DNA of 17,583 nucleotides, taken from an uncultured Acidaminococcus sp. (GTDB lineage: Bacteria; Bacillota_C; Negativicutes; Acidaminococcales; Acidaminococcaceae). Positions 5,900 to 12,952 of this stretch are shown here, piece after piece (position 1 is the stretch's first letter; every line of letters begins with the position of its first letter). Location: assembly GCA_900314165.1 (NCBI GenBank), contig OMUE01000232.1, forward strand, positions 1 through 17,583, given 5' to 3'. The position numbers and the translations under genes are program-made. Under the pieces are notes generated by a model. It was given only the letters and a program-made list of their open reading frames with translations, was not told the DNA's origin and searched no databases.

Positions 5900-6717
5900 T
5901 TCTTTGCTTCCTGTTCTTTCTTCCAGGCGATAGCTTCCTGCAGGCCTTTTTCCTTCACCACTTCGTTAAAGGCCCGTTGTTCCTGGACCTGATGGATCCG
6001 GCACTGGTTGAACATTTCCGCAGCAAACTTCTGGGCCTGATGCATGCCCATGATTTCATAGGTCTGGTTGATTTCGTATTTCAGCATGCGGATAGCTTCT
6101 GCCGGCTGATCTGCCAGCCGTTGGGCCAGTTCCATGGTCTTTTCTTCCAGTTGCTCAGCAGGCACTACGAAGTTCACCACGCCTGCGTCCTTCATATCCT
6201 GGGCGGACCAGAAATCTCCCAGGAACAGGAATTGCTTCACCCGGTTCACGGTCATCTTCCAGGGTTCGGGCAGCACATCATTGATGTAGGAATATTTCAG
6301 CTCTGGTTCTCCGAATTTGGCATTGTCCGCTGCAATAATCAGATCGCTGAGCATGGCCATCCAGACACCGCCACCGATGCAGTACCCCTGGACGGAGCAC
6401 AGCACGGGCTTTTTGGCTTCCCACAGAGTCCGCCAGCCATTTAATTCCAGCAGGCTGTTTTCCCGCCGGGCCGGCACGTCCACAATGGGTTCCTCGATGC
6501 TTTCCGTCAGGTCGAAGCCTGCCGTAAAGGCCCGGGTGCCTGCTGCCTTCAGCACGATCACATTCGTATCCGGATCTGCGTCCGCCATGCGGATAAAGTC
6601 CCCAAGCTTTTCGCACAGTTCCACATTAAGCGCATTTAATTTCTTCGGACGGTTCAAAATCACCTGGCCGATTTTTCCGGTTTTCTGATACAACAAAACA
6701 TCTTCAGTTTCACTCAC
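5896..6717 (-). CDS. Crotonase-fold enoyl-CoA hydratase/isomerase-like protein, atypical active site
   Basis: A 273-residue cytoplasmic enzyme of the crotonase superfamily, acting on an acyl-CoA thioester. The oxyanion-hole segments AFTAGFDL (63-70) and GYCIGGG (111-117) are present. Of the two catalytic glutamates of rat enoyl-CoA hydratase, the one in FGxPE is kept (Glu139), but the one in GGGCE is replaced by tryptophan (GGGVW, Trp119). True hydratases need both, so this may be an isomerase, decarboxylase, hydrolase or an unusual hydratase. Start is GTG (6715-6717), 9 bases behind AAAGGA. The C-terminus is long and lysine/glutamate-rich. It lies between the symporter (51-base gap) and the CoA-transferase (4-base overlap), which would supply its CoA ester. 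Confidence 0.85.
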   Translation of the reverse strand: MSETEDVLLYQKTGKIGQVILNRPKKLNALNVELCEKLGDFIRMADADPDTNVIVLKAAGTRAFTAGFDLTESIEEPIVDVPARRENSLLELNGWRTLWEAKKPVLCSVQGYCIGGGVWMAMLSDLIIAADNAKFGEPELKYSYINDVLPEPWKMTVNRVKQFLFLGDFWSAQDMKDAGVVNFVVPAEQLEEKTMELAQRLADQPAEAIRMLKYEINQTYEIMGMHQAQKFAAEMFNQCRIHQVQEQRAFNEVVKEKGLQEAIAWKKEQEAKK

Positions 6718-6762
6718 GAGAGAACATCCTTTCCATAAAGAGATTGCATACCGTATTGAATC

Positions 6763-6771
6763 ATTATATCA
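6763..6771 (-). promoter_or_regulatory. Possible internal extended -10 promoter before the crotonase gene
   Basis: Minus-strand TGATATAAT, identical to the motif at 4603-4611. Its TGA is the stop codon of the symporter gene. No clear -35 is seen. It would let the crotonase and CoA-transferase genes be expressed without the symporter, but could be chance in a short AT-rich gap. Confidence 0.35.
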
Positions 6772-8157
6772 CTTTTGCACTGGGGCCTGGGATTTTTGGG
6801 TAGCCAGGCTGACGATGACAAAGGCGATCAGGGACGGCAGGATCGGGAACACGGAAGCAAAGGGGAACTTGATGCCGCCGAACCGGTTCAGGGCCACAAA
6901 CAGCATGCCGACTACAGCCGCTGCCAGGGCACCTTTGGCCGTAGCCTTTTCCCAGAATACGCCACCGACTACCATGACCAGGGTACCGGCGCACAGGAAC
7001 GTGTAGGAATAGGACAGCAGCTTCGTAATGGACGTAGCCCCCAAAGCGAAATACAGGGTCAGCAGGCCGGCCACAAAGGTAATGACCTTGGCAATGGTAT
7101 TCAGTTTCTGCTCATCACTGTGAGCATTAGGATTGATGAACTGCAGATAGATATCGTTAGTCATGGAAGCCGTTACGTAGATGAGCTGGGAGTCCACCGT
7201 ACTCATAACAGCTGCCATCAGGGCCGCAATCATAATAGCCCCCAGGGCAGGCGGGAACTGTTCCAGGAAGACCCGGAAGATGATGCTGCCCCCAGGCGCA
7301 TTGGGATACAGAGCCCGGCCATACATACCGATGAGCACCGGCAGGAATACGAAGGGAATCAGGATCAGGCCGGCAAAGGTAGGAGCTTCCACGGCGGTCT
7401 TCAGGTCTTTACAAGAAGCGTTGCGCTGGAAGGAGGCACAGGAAATAAGCCCGTACAGCATGGAGGGAATGGCACTCATGACGAAGGTTTCCGCATCGAT
7501 GGCAAACAGGTTGAAGTCCTTGGCTGGCAGATTGGCACTCATGACGTCAAAGGCGCCGGTCGTACCCATATAAATCATGGCGATCAGGGTGCACACGAAG
7601 ATGATGGCCACCTGGATTACGTCCGTCATCATAACGCCCCACTGGCCGCTCATGGTCGAATAAATGAAGACCACCAGGCAGCACAGGCTGGCGCCTAAGA
7701 CAGGATCCAGGCCCAGATAGGAGAACAGGTGCTTGCCGGCAATGATCTGGCCGGCCATGATGCTGATGGCTGCGCCGCAGTTTACAACGGCATAGATGGT
7801 ACCGGCTACATGGCCCCCGTACCGTTTATCCAGATATTCGGACAAGGTCAGTGCGTCGGATTTGTACAGCTTCCGGGCAATGACGATGGCGAACACAATG
7901 TAGCTGAAGCAGGCGCCCATGCCGAACCAGACGCCGGAAATCCCCATCTCCGCCCCGTTCTGGGCACCACCTACGACTACGCCGTTGCCGATATGGGACC
8001 CGATATAGGACCCGCAGACCATGAGCAGCCCCCCTTGCTTGGCTGCCGTCACATACTCTTTGAAGTTCTTGGATTTGTTCCGGCCCATATAGCCTATGGC
8101 CAGCATAGCCGCCATATAGACGACCAAAACAATCACTGTCAATGTTAACCCGTTCAT
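6769..8157 (-). CDS. Sodium:solute symporter (SSS family)
   Basis: A 462-residue inner-membrane transporter with about 13 hydrophobic helices, standard for SSS, importing an organic solute with Na+. Family features: GSYIGSHIGNG in helix 1 (49-59), the signature SGQWGVMMTDVIQ (170-182), and STVDS (319-323) in the helix bearing Na2-site Ser/Thr residues. The nearest well-known relatives in general character are proline/pantothenate/monocarboxylate carriers; the substrate is not readable. It is the first gene of the cluster with the crotonase and CoA-transferase, so a carboxylate is the likely cargo. The ATG at 8155-8157 is preceded by GGGGGTAAGGT. A long leader of about 100 bases with several palindromes suggests tight control. 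Confidence 0.9.
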   Translation of the reverse strand: MNGLTLTVIVLVVYMAAMLAIGYMGRNKSKNFKEYVTAAKQGGLLMVCGSYIGSHIGNGVVVGGAQNGAEMGISGVWFGMGACFSYIVFAIVIARKLYKSDALTLSEYLDKRYGGHVAGTIYAVVNCGAAISIMAGQIIAGKHLFSYLGLDPVLGASLCCLVVFIYSTMSGQWGVMMTDVIQVAIIFVCTLIAMIYMGTTGAFDVMSANLPAKDFNLFAIDAETFVMSAIPSMLYGLISCASFQRNASCKDLKTAVEAPTFAGLILIPFVFLPVLIGMYGRALYPNAPGGSIIFRVFLEQFPPALGAIMIAALMAAVMSTVDSQLIYVTASMTNDIYLQFINPNAHSDEQKLNTIAKVITFVAGLLTLYFALGATSITKLLSYSYTFLCAGTLVMVVGGVFWEKATAKGALAAAVVGMLFVALNRFGGIKFPFASVFPILPSLIAFVIVSLATQKSQAPVQK

Positions 8158-8186
8158 TTACCTTACCCCCAAAAGATTATTTAGTC

Positions 8187-8292
8187 CTTTATTTTACTAA
8201 AGTAATACGAGCAAAAAAATAAATCCTGGATTTTCCGATTTAGTGAAATAAAGTACAGTACTTACCTTACCACTTTTAATCACCGGTGTCAA
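8187..8292 (-). promoter_or_regulatory. Promoter and palindrome-rich leader of the symporter operon
   Basis: Minus-strand TTGACA (8287-8292), 17 bases, TAAGGT (8264-8269) with TGG in front. Directly downstream, at the predicted start, is the perfect palindrome AAGTAC-A-GTACTT (8251-8263), and 30 bases further AAATCC-T-GGATTT (8221-8233). CTTTATTTTACTAAA (8187-8201) and TTTAGTGAAATAAAG (8239-8253) are inverted copies (14 of 15). These may be operators or an RNA hairpin. The rest of the 217-base gap (8158-8374) holds no gene; no convincing terminator of the helicase gene was found. Confidence 0.5.
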
Positions 8293-8374
8293 TGGGAAGA
8301 GGAGAAGCAAGGCACCGTGGAGCCCATGCCAATGTTTGACAAGAGGAATCCGGGTTTCTAATATTCCACGCCTC

Positions 8375-11300
8375 TTACAGCACCCCGCTGGTCTCTGTTT
8401 TCTCCAAAAAAGCCGCTGGAATTTGATTCTTTAGCCTATAGAGAATAGTCATTGGACGATTACCACTGGATTGCATATACATGGCTTGTCCCAAAAATGT
8501 AAATGGCATGGTTCGCTTATAACTATCCTGTTTCTTTTCACGCACAAACAGCAACACTACAGAACCATTTTCGTTTTGGTGAATATACCGCTGCCCCGTT
8601 TTAGACTCAGCTGTTGTGGTGCTCTGGCTTTGCCAATGGAAGGTGTGGCTGTCAACGGAATAATCTTCATACAATGTTGTATCGGAGAATTCCTTCTCTG
8701 ATTTATTAAGGGTTACCAGGAACACATCTGTATCTACGGCCACACTACTATTCCCAGGATGGAGATATTTGACTCCTTCCCGTACAGAATTGGGCTTATT
8801 CAATCCTAATGCAGCAAAAATCTGATCCCGGGAATACTGACAATAGACCTGCAAGCCACAAGGCCACATAAGTCCCGGATCCTGAGGAACAACTGTAATC
8901 CGATTCCACAAATAGGCAAACAATTCCAGAAGTTCTTGCTTAAGAGCAGGATTGCCAGCGAACCTGTTAATTCCTTCCCACGTATCCTTCATATTGCATT
9001 CCATATAATCTTTTTGCCACACCGTAAACTGCCACATCCGAAGATACTGCTCTTCCAATGGACTTAATGGACGGGGTCCATTTTCAAGAACATCCTGTAA
9101 GAAGCGCAGCCAGGCAGGAGAATTGATGGAAAGAAGTCTTGGCAGTGCCGTTGTCAACACTTTTTCCGACTCAGTATAGGCAAAGTCCGGGATGACTTCA
9201 GCAATGGACAGAAGACGTTGAAAGCTTCGTTTCCCATTAAAGAAGGTTTCAGGTTCTACTTGTGCCGCAATAAGGAATTCACTTAAAGTAGGAGGTTCGC
9301 CTTTCTTTTCTGCCAGTGCCGTTACGCAGTCTCTATACCAATCGTCTTTTCGCAGCTGATTTCGGATATTTTCCAAAACCCTTTTTTGCGCTATTTCTTC
9401 CAATTGAATATAACAGCCTTTAGGTGCATGGGGAAAGCCCTTTTTGATTTCTTCCTGCACCCCATAATGGGAACCATTTGTTAATGCCATGTAGCGGCTG
9501 GCGTAATTATATTGCTTTGAAGCCTGTGCAACAAAGTCCAGCACGGTCAGGCAATCTTTATTTTTATGTAAGCGCAGACCCCGTCCTAATTGTTGAAGAA
9601 AGATGGTCATAGAATTTGTGGGTCTTAGGAGCAGTTCCGTATTGACTGCAGGAATATCGACTCCTTCATTAAAGAGATCCACAGTAAATATAAAATTCAG
9701 TTCCCCATTTTCCAGACGGGTTTTCGCTTTATTCCGTTCTTCCTGGGGTGTATTAGCATCTAATGCCAGGGAGGGCCAACCATGAGCATCCATATAGTTA
9801 GCCATATAATGAGCATGTTCCTGGGAAACACAAAAGCCCAGTCCCCGTACATCCCGGGAATCAGCTGTGTAGCGATCAAGAGCTCCCAATATAGCAGCCG
9901 CTCGCTTCGGTGCCGTGTTCTCATTCGACACGTACATTAAATTTAATTGATTTTTATCATATTCACCGTTTTTCCAAGCTACATGGGACAAATCTACCGG
10001 GTCATCAACGCCAAAATAATGGAATGGAGACAAAAGTCGTTTTTCAATAGCGTCAGGCAAACGAATTTCTGCCGCTATCCTGTTATTAAAATACCGTAAC
10101 ACACTTTCCCCATCCATACGTTCCGGCGTGGCCGTAAGTCCTAATAAAATTTTGGGTTTAAAGTAATTAAATAGTGGTTGATACGTATCAGCAGGGGCAT
10201 GATGAACTTCGTCAGCGATAATCATATCGAAATAATCCGGCGCAAATTTTTCCTGTAGTTTTCTGCTATGAAGCGTTTGTACAGATAAAAAAACATGATT
10301 CCAATCCTGCGGATTATCTCCCCCTGCTACCACTACTCCGAAATTCGGATCCTGCAATACACCTCTAAAGCAAGATTGTGCTTGTTCAAGAATTTCTTTA
10401 CGATGAGCCACATACAATAAGCGCGTAGTATCAGGCTTCCTGGATTGAGCAAAGCGTTGATAATCAAAAGCAGAAATAGCGGTCTTTCCTGTACCTGTAG
10501 CTGCGACAACCAAGTTTTTCCAGGAATTTCGTACTTTCCGTTCCGTTGTAAGGGCATCCAGAATAGCCTGCTGATACGGATAAGGGGAAATTGTAAAAGT
10601 GTATTTAGCGGTTTCTTTACCACTCCGCCCACGTTCCTGATCAATAGAAGCTTGTAATTTTGGCAGCTGGTCGCTCTGGTATAAGGTGAATTCTTCGGAC
10701 TGCCAATAGGTTTCAAAAGAAGCCTGCATCTTCTGAATCACATTCGGCAAATCCTGCTGAGTGATCTTCATATTCCATTCCAGACCATCGGCAATAGCTG
10801 CATGGGACAGATTAGATGACCCGACATAAGCCGTACTGAAATTATTTTCCCGATAAAACATGTAGGATTTGGCATGGAGACGGGTGGATTTAACATTATA
10901 AGAAATGCGGATTTCCGTGTGAGGCAGCCGGCTCAACTGGTCAATAGCCTTCGGATCTGTAGCTCCCATATAGGTGGTGGTAATGATGCGCAGACTGCCT
11001 CCGTTTTGGGTAAACTTGTAGAGTGCCGGATAGATAGCCTGCAAGCCGGACAATTTAATGAAAGAAACCAACATATCGATCCGGTCCGCAGACAAGATTT
11101 CCTTATCCAGCTCCGTATTCATGGCAGGATCCCGCCGGCTGTTCGTAAAAAGGAAACTATGGGACAAGGACGTTTCAGGCCGCACCCATTCTTTCTGTTC
11201 CGGGCGGTTCTCCCGGTTTGTAATCGCTGTCAGCAACGGCTTGTCCTGAACGACACAGTTTCCCTGTCCCAGTTCCGGAATCTGTTGTTGCAGCTGTTTC

Positions 11301-11539
11301 ACCAGAGAATTGATGAGGTTTATTTCAGAAAGTACCGTCTTCTCATCGTCCGTATCCGACAATTTTTTCAGGCAAATCTGTGTCAGTTTTTCCACATAAG
11401 AAGCCAGATACACAACCGCACTGGCCCCGTCAAAGTCTTCCGTCTCAATCCAGGCCTTGTTCTCTTCAAAAGCCTTCATCAGCTGCTTTTTCAGATTCTC
11501 AGACAAGACCTGCTCATATACACCATCCACCAGTTTCAT
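8375..11539 (-). CDS. PLD-nuclease / SF2 DEAH-type helicase / DUF3427 protein
   Basis: A 1054-residue multidomain protein (numbering from the ATG at 11539). An N-terminal region is followed by a single PLD-like nuclease domain (about 130-285) with LHAK (His222, Lys224) and VGSSN (Ser241, Asn243). Then come two RecA-like lobes: Walker A AATGTGKT (Lys352), DEVH (443-446), TAT motif III (469-471), and motif VI QQLGRGLR (649-656). The C-terminal DUF3427-type domain (about 900-1040) has the family-typical FHWQSQ and GQRYI stretches. It probably cuts or remodels DNA with ATP; such helicase-nuclease fusions occur in defence and repair contexts, but no partner genes are here. The upstream in-frame extension is rejected: AAAGGAG (11547-11553) is 7 bases before this ATG. 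Codon use is more AT-rich than in its neighbours, suggesting transfer. Confidence 0.9.
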   Translation of the reverse strand: MKLVDGVYEQVLSENLKKQLMKAFEENKAWIETEDFDGASAVVYLASYVEKLTQICLKKLSDTDDEKTVLSEINLINSLVKQLQQQIPELGQGNCVVQDKPLLTAITNRENRPEQKEWVRPETSLSHSFLFTNSRRDPAMNTELDKEILSADRIDMLVSFIKLSGLQAIYPALYKFTQNGGSLRIITTTYMGATDPKAIDQLSRLPHTEIRISYNVKSTRLHAKSYMFYRENNFSTAYVGSSNLSHAAIADGLEWNMKITQQDLPNVIQKMQASFETYWQSEEFTLYQSDQLPKLQASIDQERGRSGKETAKYTFTISPYPYQQAILDALTTERKVRNSWKNLVVAATGTGKTAISAFDYQRFAQSRKPDTTRLLYVAHRKEILEQAQSCFRGVLQDPNFGVVVAGGDNPQDWNHVFLSVQTLHSRKLQEKFAPDYFDMIIADEVHHAPADTYQPLFNYFKPKILLGLTATPERMDGESVLRYFNNRIAAEIRLPDAIEKRLLSPFHYFGVDDPVDLSHVAWKNGEYDKNQLNLMYVSNENTAPKRAAAILGALDRYTADSRDVRGLGFCVSQEHAHYMANYMDAHGWPSLALDANTPQEERNKAKTRLENGELNFIFTVDLFNEGVDIPAVNTELLLRPTNSMTIFLQQLGRGLRLHKNKDCLTVLDFVAQASKQYNYASRYMALTNGSHYGVQEEIKKGFPHAPKGCYIQLEEIAQKRVLENIRNQLRKDDWYRDCVTALAEKKGEPPTLSEFLIAAQVEPETFFNGKRSFQRLLSIAEVIPDFAYTESEKVLTTALPRLLSINSPAWLRFLQDVLENGPRPLSPLEEQYLRMWQFTVWQKDYMECNMKDTWEGINRFAGNPALKQELLELFAYLWNRITVVPQDPGLMWPCGLQVYCQYSRDQIFAALGLNKPNSVREGVKYLHPGNSSVAVDTDVFLVTLNKSEKEFSDTTLYEDYSVDSHTFHWQSQSTTTAESKTGQRYIHQNENGSVVLLFVREKKQDSYKRTMPFTFLGQAMYMQSSGNRPMTILYRLKNQIPAAFLEKTETSGVL

Positions 11540-11566
11540 AGCCATGCTCCTTTCCCCGATAAGATC

Positions 11567-11575
11567 ATTATAGCA
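11567..11575 (-). promoter_or_regulatory. Promoter of the helicase gene
   Basis: Minus-strand TGCTATAAT: a consensus -10 (11567-11572) with TGn in front, 20 bases upstream of the RBS-proximal region. The hexamer 17 bases upstream, TTCCTT (11590-11595), is a poor -35. Confidence 0.55.
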
Positions 11576-11621
11576 GCTTAAAAGATGGGAAGGAAGATCG
11601 ATGAGACTGTGCCGGAAGAGA

Positions 11622-11930
11622 TAGGAGGAACTAGGGATGAGTTGCTCGGGGCTAGCGGTCCGATGGACGAGCGGAGACAAGTGTTAGGGATTAGTTGCTA
11701 GTTCTCCTCCGGACGACCTGGACAGAATTGCCTGGTGGGCGCATTTAGCGACGCCTTGCTGTCCCAAGAAAGGATTGCCAACGGCAATGCTTGATTGGTT
11801 GACAGCAAGAGTGTGCAGCTTGCTGCGGCGCCCCTACGGCTTTTCGCCCTACTTTCGGCAAAGCACCGTCCTTACGACACGCATCCGTAGGGGCGTGCCA
11901 ACTGAAAGGCGGCCCGCCCGCTGCAATTGT
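11622..11930. repeat. Intergenic repeat cassette D with nested inverted repeats
   Basis: The gap between the divergent helicase and Rpn genes has no gene. It contains in-phase TAG triplets at 11685, 11692 and 11699 (7 apart) with degenerate copies at 11632 and 11653. It also contains the hairpin GTCC-GAT-GGAC (11658-11668), which matches GTCC-GCT-GGAC in cassettes B and C except for one loop base. Further inverted repeats: TTGCTGTC (11756-11763) with GACAGCAA (11801-11808) enclosing ATTGCC-AAC-GGCAAT (11774-11788); GCAGC-TT-GCTGC (11815-11826); CGCCCCTACGG (11829-11839) with CCGTAGGGGCG (11885-11895). The nested pair could form a cruciform or structured RNA. Confidence 0.65.
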
Positions 11931-11931
11931 G

Positions 11932-11956
11932 TATGATGGACCTATACAACATCATA
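11932..11956. promoter_or_regulatory. Inverted repeat directly before the RBS of the Rpn pseudogene
   Basis: TATGATG (11932-11938) and CATCATA (11950-11956) are perfect inverted copies 11 bases apart, ending where AGGAGG begins (about 11957). It may be an operator or an RNA hairpin hiding the RBS. No convincing promoter was found upstream, where repeat cassette D ends. Confidence 0.4.
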
Positions 11957-11969
11957 GGAGGCAAGAGTT

Positions 11970-12812
11970 ATGGCACAAAATTCACTCAAGACCTGGGAAC
12001 AATTGACGATTTCAGACAACTATCTATTTCAGCTCGTTATGCGCCGAAAACATCTTTGCAAACAGCTCATTGAAAAAATCCTGCAGATTCAAATCAAGGA
12101 CATTGCCTATCCGGATTATGAAAAAGCTTTGATAGGAGACCCGCTTAAGAAAAGTATCCGTCTTGACGTATATGTAAAAGACAGCGAAGGTCGCGTTTTT
12201 GATATTGAAATGCAATGCACAAATCCTGGTGAAGAAGAACTAGGTACCAGAGCCCGCTATTATCAATCTGTGATGGATAATGAGCTGCTGGAAAAAGGCG
12301 AATCTTACTGAAAGCTCAACACTTCCTACGTCATCTTCATCTGTACTTTCGACCCATTTGCCAAAGGCCGTGCTCTTTATAAATTTCGCAATGCTTGCGA
12401 AGACGAAGGCGATACGATAGAATTAAGAGACAGAGAATACAAATTATTTCTGAATAGCAAAGGGTATGCTACGGCAACAGATCCTGATCTAGCAGCTTTC
12501 CTAAAATACATTGATGGCAAAACCGCTGAAGGGAGATTTACCCAGGAAATTGCCGAAACTGTCCGGGAACTAAAAAGGTCCCCTATGGAAAGGAGGCAGT
12601 ATATGCTTGTATCGCAAGTTATCAAAGAAAGAGAAGATATCAGTTTTATGAATGGTAAAGCTGAAGGTAGAGCTGAAGGTAAAGCTGAAGGCAAGGCAGA
12701 GGAAAAACGGGAAACTGCCCGTAAGTTTTTACAGCTAGGCTTAGACTGCAAAACCGTAGCTGCCGGAACAGGGCTTTCTTTAGAAGAAGTTGAAGCCTTA
12801 AAAAAAGGCTGA
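11970..12812 (+). pseudogene. Rpn-family PD-(D/E)XK nuclease/transposase-like gene, interrupted by an in-frame TGA
   Basis: The reading frame runs 281 codons from an ATG with AGGAGG 8 bases upstream to the TGA at 12810-12812, but TGA at 12309-12311 stops it after 113 residues. Both halves are in the same frame, so this is one substitution and not a frameshift. The context Tyr-stop-Lys-Leu fits an ancestral Arg codon CGA changed to TGA. The first half opens like Rpn/YhgA-type proteins (DNYLFQLVM) and holds the nuclease residues in RLDVYV and FDIEMQ (D...ExQ form). The second half has FICTFDPFAKG and ends with GKAE repeats and a helical tail, both typical of the family. Intact relatives are linked to RecA-independent recombination and DNA cleavage. 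A reinitiation product from 12585 (75 residues) would lack the nuclease domain. Confidence 0.88.
12654..12701 (+). repeat. Four 12-bp tandem repeats inside the Rpn pseudogene
   Basis: GGTAAAGCTGAA, GGTAGAGCTGAA, GGTAAAGCTGAA, GGCAAGGCAGAG encode Gly-Lys/Arg-Ala-Glu four times. Rpn-family proteins commonly carry such a variable C-terminal repeat, prone to slippage without loss of frame because the unit is a multiple of three. Confidence 0.9.
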
Positions 12813-12905
12813 AGCCATAAGCAGTGTACTTGCTGCCCAGTATGGCTTCCCCATGGTGATTTTCTGGTACCTGTTGGTGCGCTCCCATCTTTTCACTCTT
12901 TGCTA

Positions 12906-12939
12906 AAAACCGCCTGTCTCGTTTGAGACAGGCGGTTTT
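12906..12939 (-). terminator. Intrinsic terminator of guaA, probably bidirectional
   Basis: A perfect 15-bp stem (12906-12920 with 12925-12939, core CCGCCTGTCTC) with a 4-base loop, 13 bases past the guaA stop. On the minus strand it runs into TTTTTAGC. It also lies downstream of the plus-strand Rpn pseudogene and could end that transcript. A second, T-less inverted repeat (GAAGCCATA at 12811-12819 with TATGGCTTC at 12841-12849) lies at the pseudogene stop. Confidence 0.88.
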
Positions 12940-12952
12940 ATGGTTCTTGCAA

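Noticed and set aside
8339..8377. Terminator of the helicase gene
   Set aside because: ATTCCTCTT can pair with AAGAG..GAAT just past the stop, but only with a bulge and a large loop, and no T-run follows.
11540..11680. 47-residue N-terminal extension of the helicase
   Set aside because: It would run through the -10 box and the RBS; AAAGGAG fits the ATG at 11539.
12309..12311. TGA as selenocysteine codon in the Rpn gene
   Set aside because: No Sec-type active site is expected in this family, and an Arg codon one transition away explains it better. I did not see a clear SECIS-like hairpin directly after it.
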